NCBI RefSeq assembly: GCF_017982655.1
Contig: NZ_JABXYX010000025.1
Location: 1-64,000 of the forward strand
Direction of reading: 5' to 3'
Source: Brasilonema sp. CT11
Lineage (GTDB): Bacteria; Cyanobacteriota; Cyanobacteriia; Cyanobacteriales; Nostocaceae
Length of the DNA stretch: 64,000 nucleotides
Of this stretch, positions 63,926 to 64,000 are shown in pieces. Positions within the stretch are counted from its first letter, which is position 1. Every line of letters begins with the position of its first letter. Position numbers and translations under genes: made by a program. Below the pieces are notes generated by a model. It searched no databases. It worked only from the letters and a program-made list of their open reading frames with translations, and had not been told where the DNA came from.

Positions 63926-64000
63926 CTAATAGTTATCAATTAGCTGTTGAAAACGTTCATGCTCCCGAATCTTGTCAAACTTTGAGTCAGTTTTTGCTAA
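63926..64000 (-). CDS. 3' end of a TPR-type gene (partial)
   Basis: The minus-strand frame entering from the right edge reads LAKTDSKFDKIREHERFQQL then IDNY and TAG. This tail is typical of cyanobacterial TPR proteins and resembles the end of the TPR protein at 44231 (FVKTDPDLDVIQDSEQL). The rest lies beyond the window. Confidence 0.6.
   Translation of the reverse strand, partial: LAKTDSKFDKIREHERFQQLIDNY

Overview
The window reads as chromosome of a filamentous cyanobacterium, most likely heterocystous (Nostocales). Cyanobacterial markers are the many GCGATCGC (HIP1) octamers inside genes, a crtD carotenoid desaturase, glgC, a cyanobacterial-type GshA, three AvaK/YsnF-type genes, a heptameric short tandem repeat, and a dense population of palindromic interspersed repeats. 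The genus cannot be fixed from sequence alone. No rRNA, CRISPR array or intact insertion sequence was seen; one tRNA (CAU anticodon) is present.

Layout. 1-4.1 kb: tail of an unknown gene with a terminator, a decayed AAA-like fragment, and three avaK/YsnF-like genes on the minus strand. 4.4-13.3 kb: KDPG aldolase, a WD40 propeller protein, a ferric-reductase-like membrane protein, an L,D-transpeptidase, an Hsp70 relative, a cluster of three very small helical ORFs, and the UV endonuclease UvsE. 13.3-17 kb: a subtilase followed by a free protein resembling its own prodomain, then a flavodoxin. 17.7-25 kb: glycogen genes (glgC and a debranching enzyme) interleaved with a P-loop kinase, a class B DnaJ, two peroxiredoxins and the tRNA. 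25-31.6 kb: a LysM/M23 peptidase, trmL, gshA and an HDAC-family deacetylase.

31.6-38.5 kb is the accessory island and the most unusual part. A tandemly duplicated module holds a ribbon-helix-helix (RHH) protein and a CHAT-protease/transmembrane/TPR protein. The first copy has lost exactly its CHAT protease domain and its linker by in-frame deletions. The second keeps the His-Cys protease but has two single-base frameshifts beside poly-A runs in its TPR array. Both carry 102-bp repeats, and the island is bracketed by members of a miniature transposable element family with 15-bp terminal inverted repeats. A GC-richer quinone-reductase-like gene follows.

38.5-64 kb returns to housekeeping and stress genes: fructosamine kinase, M16 peptidase, a family 2 glycosyltransferase, crtD, TPR proteins, an AraC regulator divergent from azoR with a DUF1772 gene, an IscA-type Fe-S protein, a TIGR01777 epimerase, an FHA protein, a CPx copper-type ATPase, a TM2 protein, a CPBP protease, an SSB-like protein and a MalK-type ABC ATPase. 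The right edge cuts a minus-strand gene.

Most genes are single transcription units separated by hairpins or repeats, with few operons, as is usual in this group. Shared themes are carbon storage (eda, glgC, debranching enzyme), redox and oxidative stress (peroxiredoxins, gshA, flavodoxin, azoR, crtD), envelope remodelling (L,D-transpeptidase, M23) and protein-protein scaffolds (WD40, TPR, FHA).
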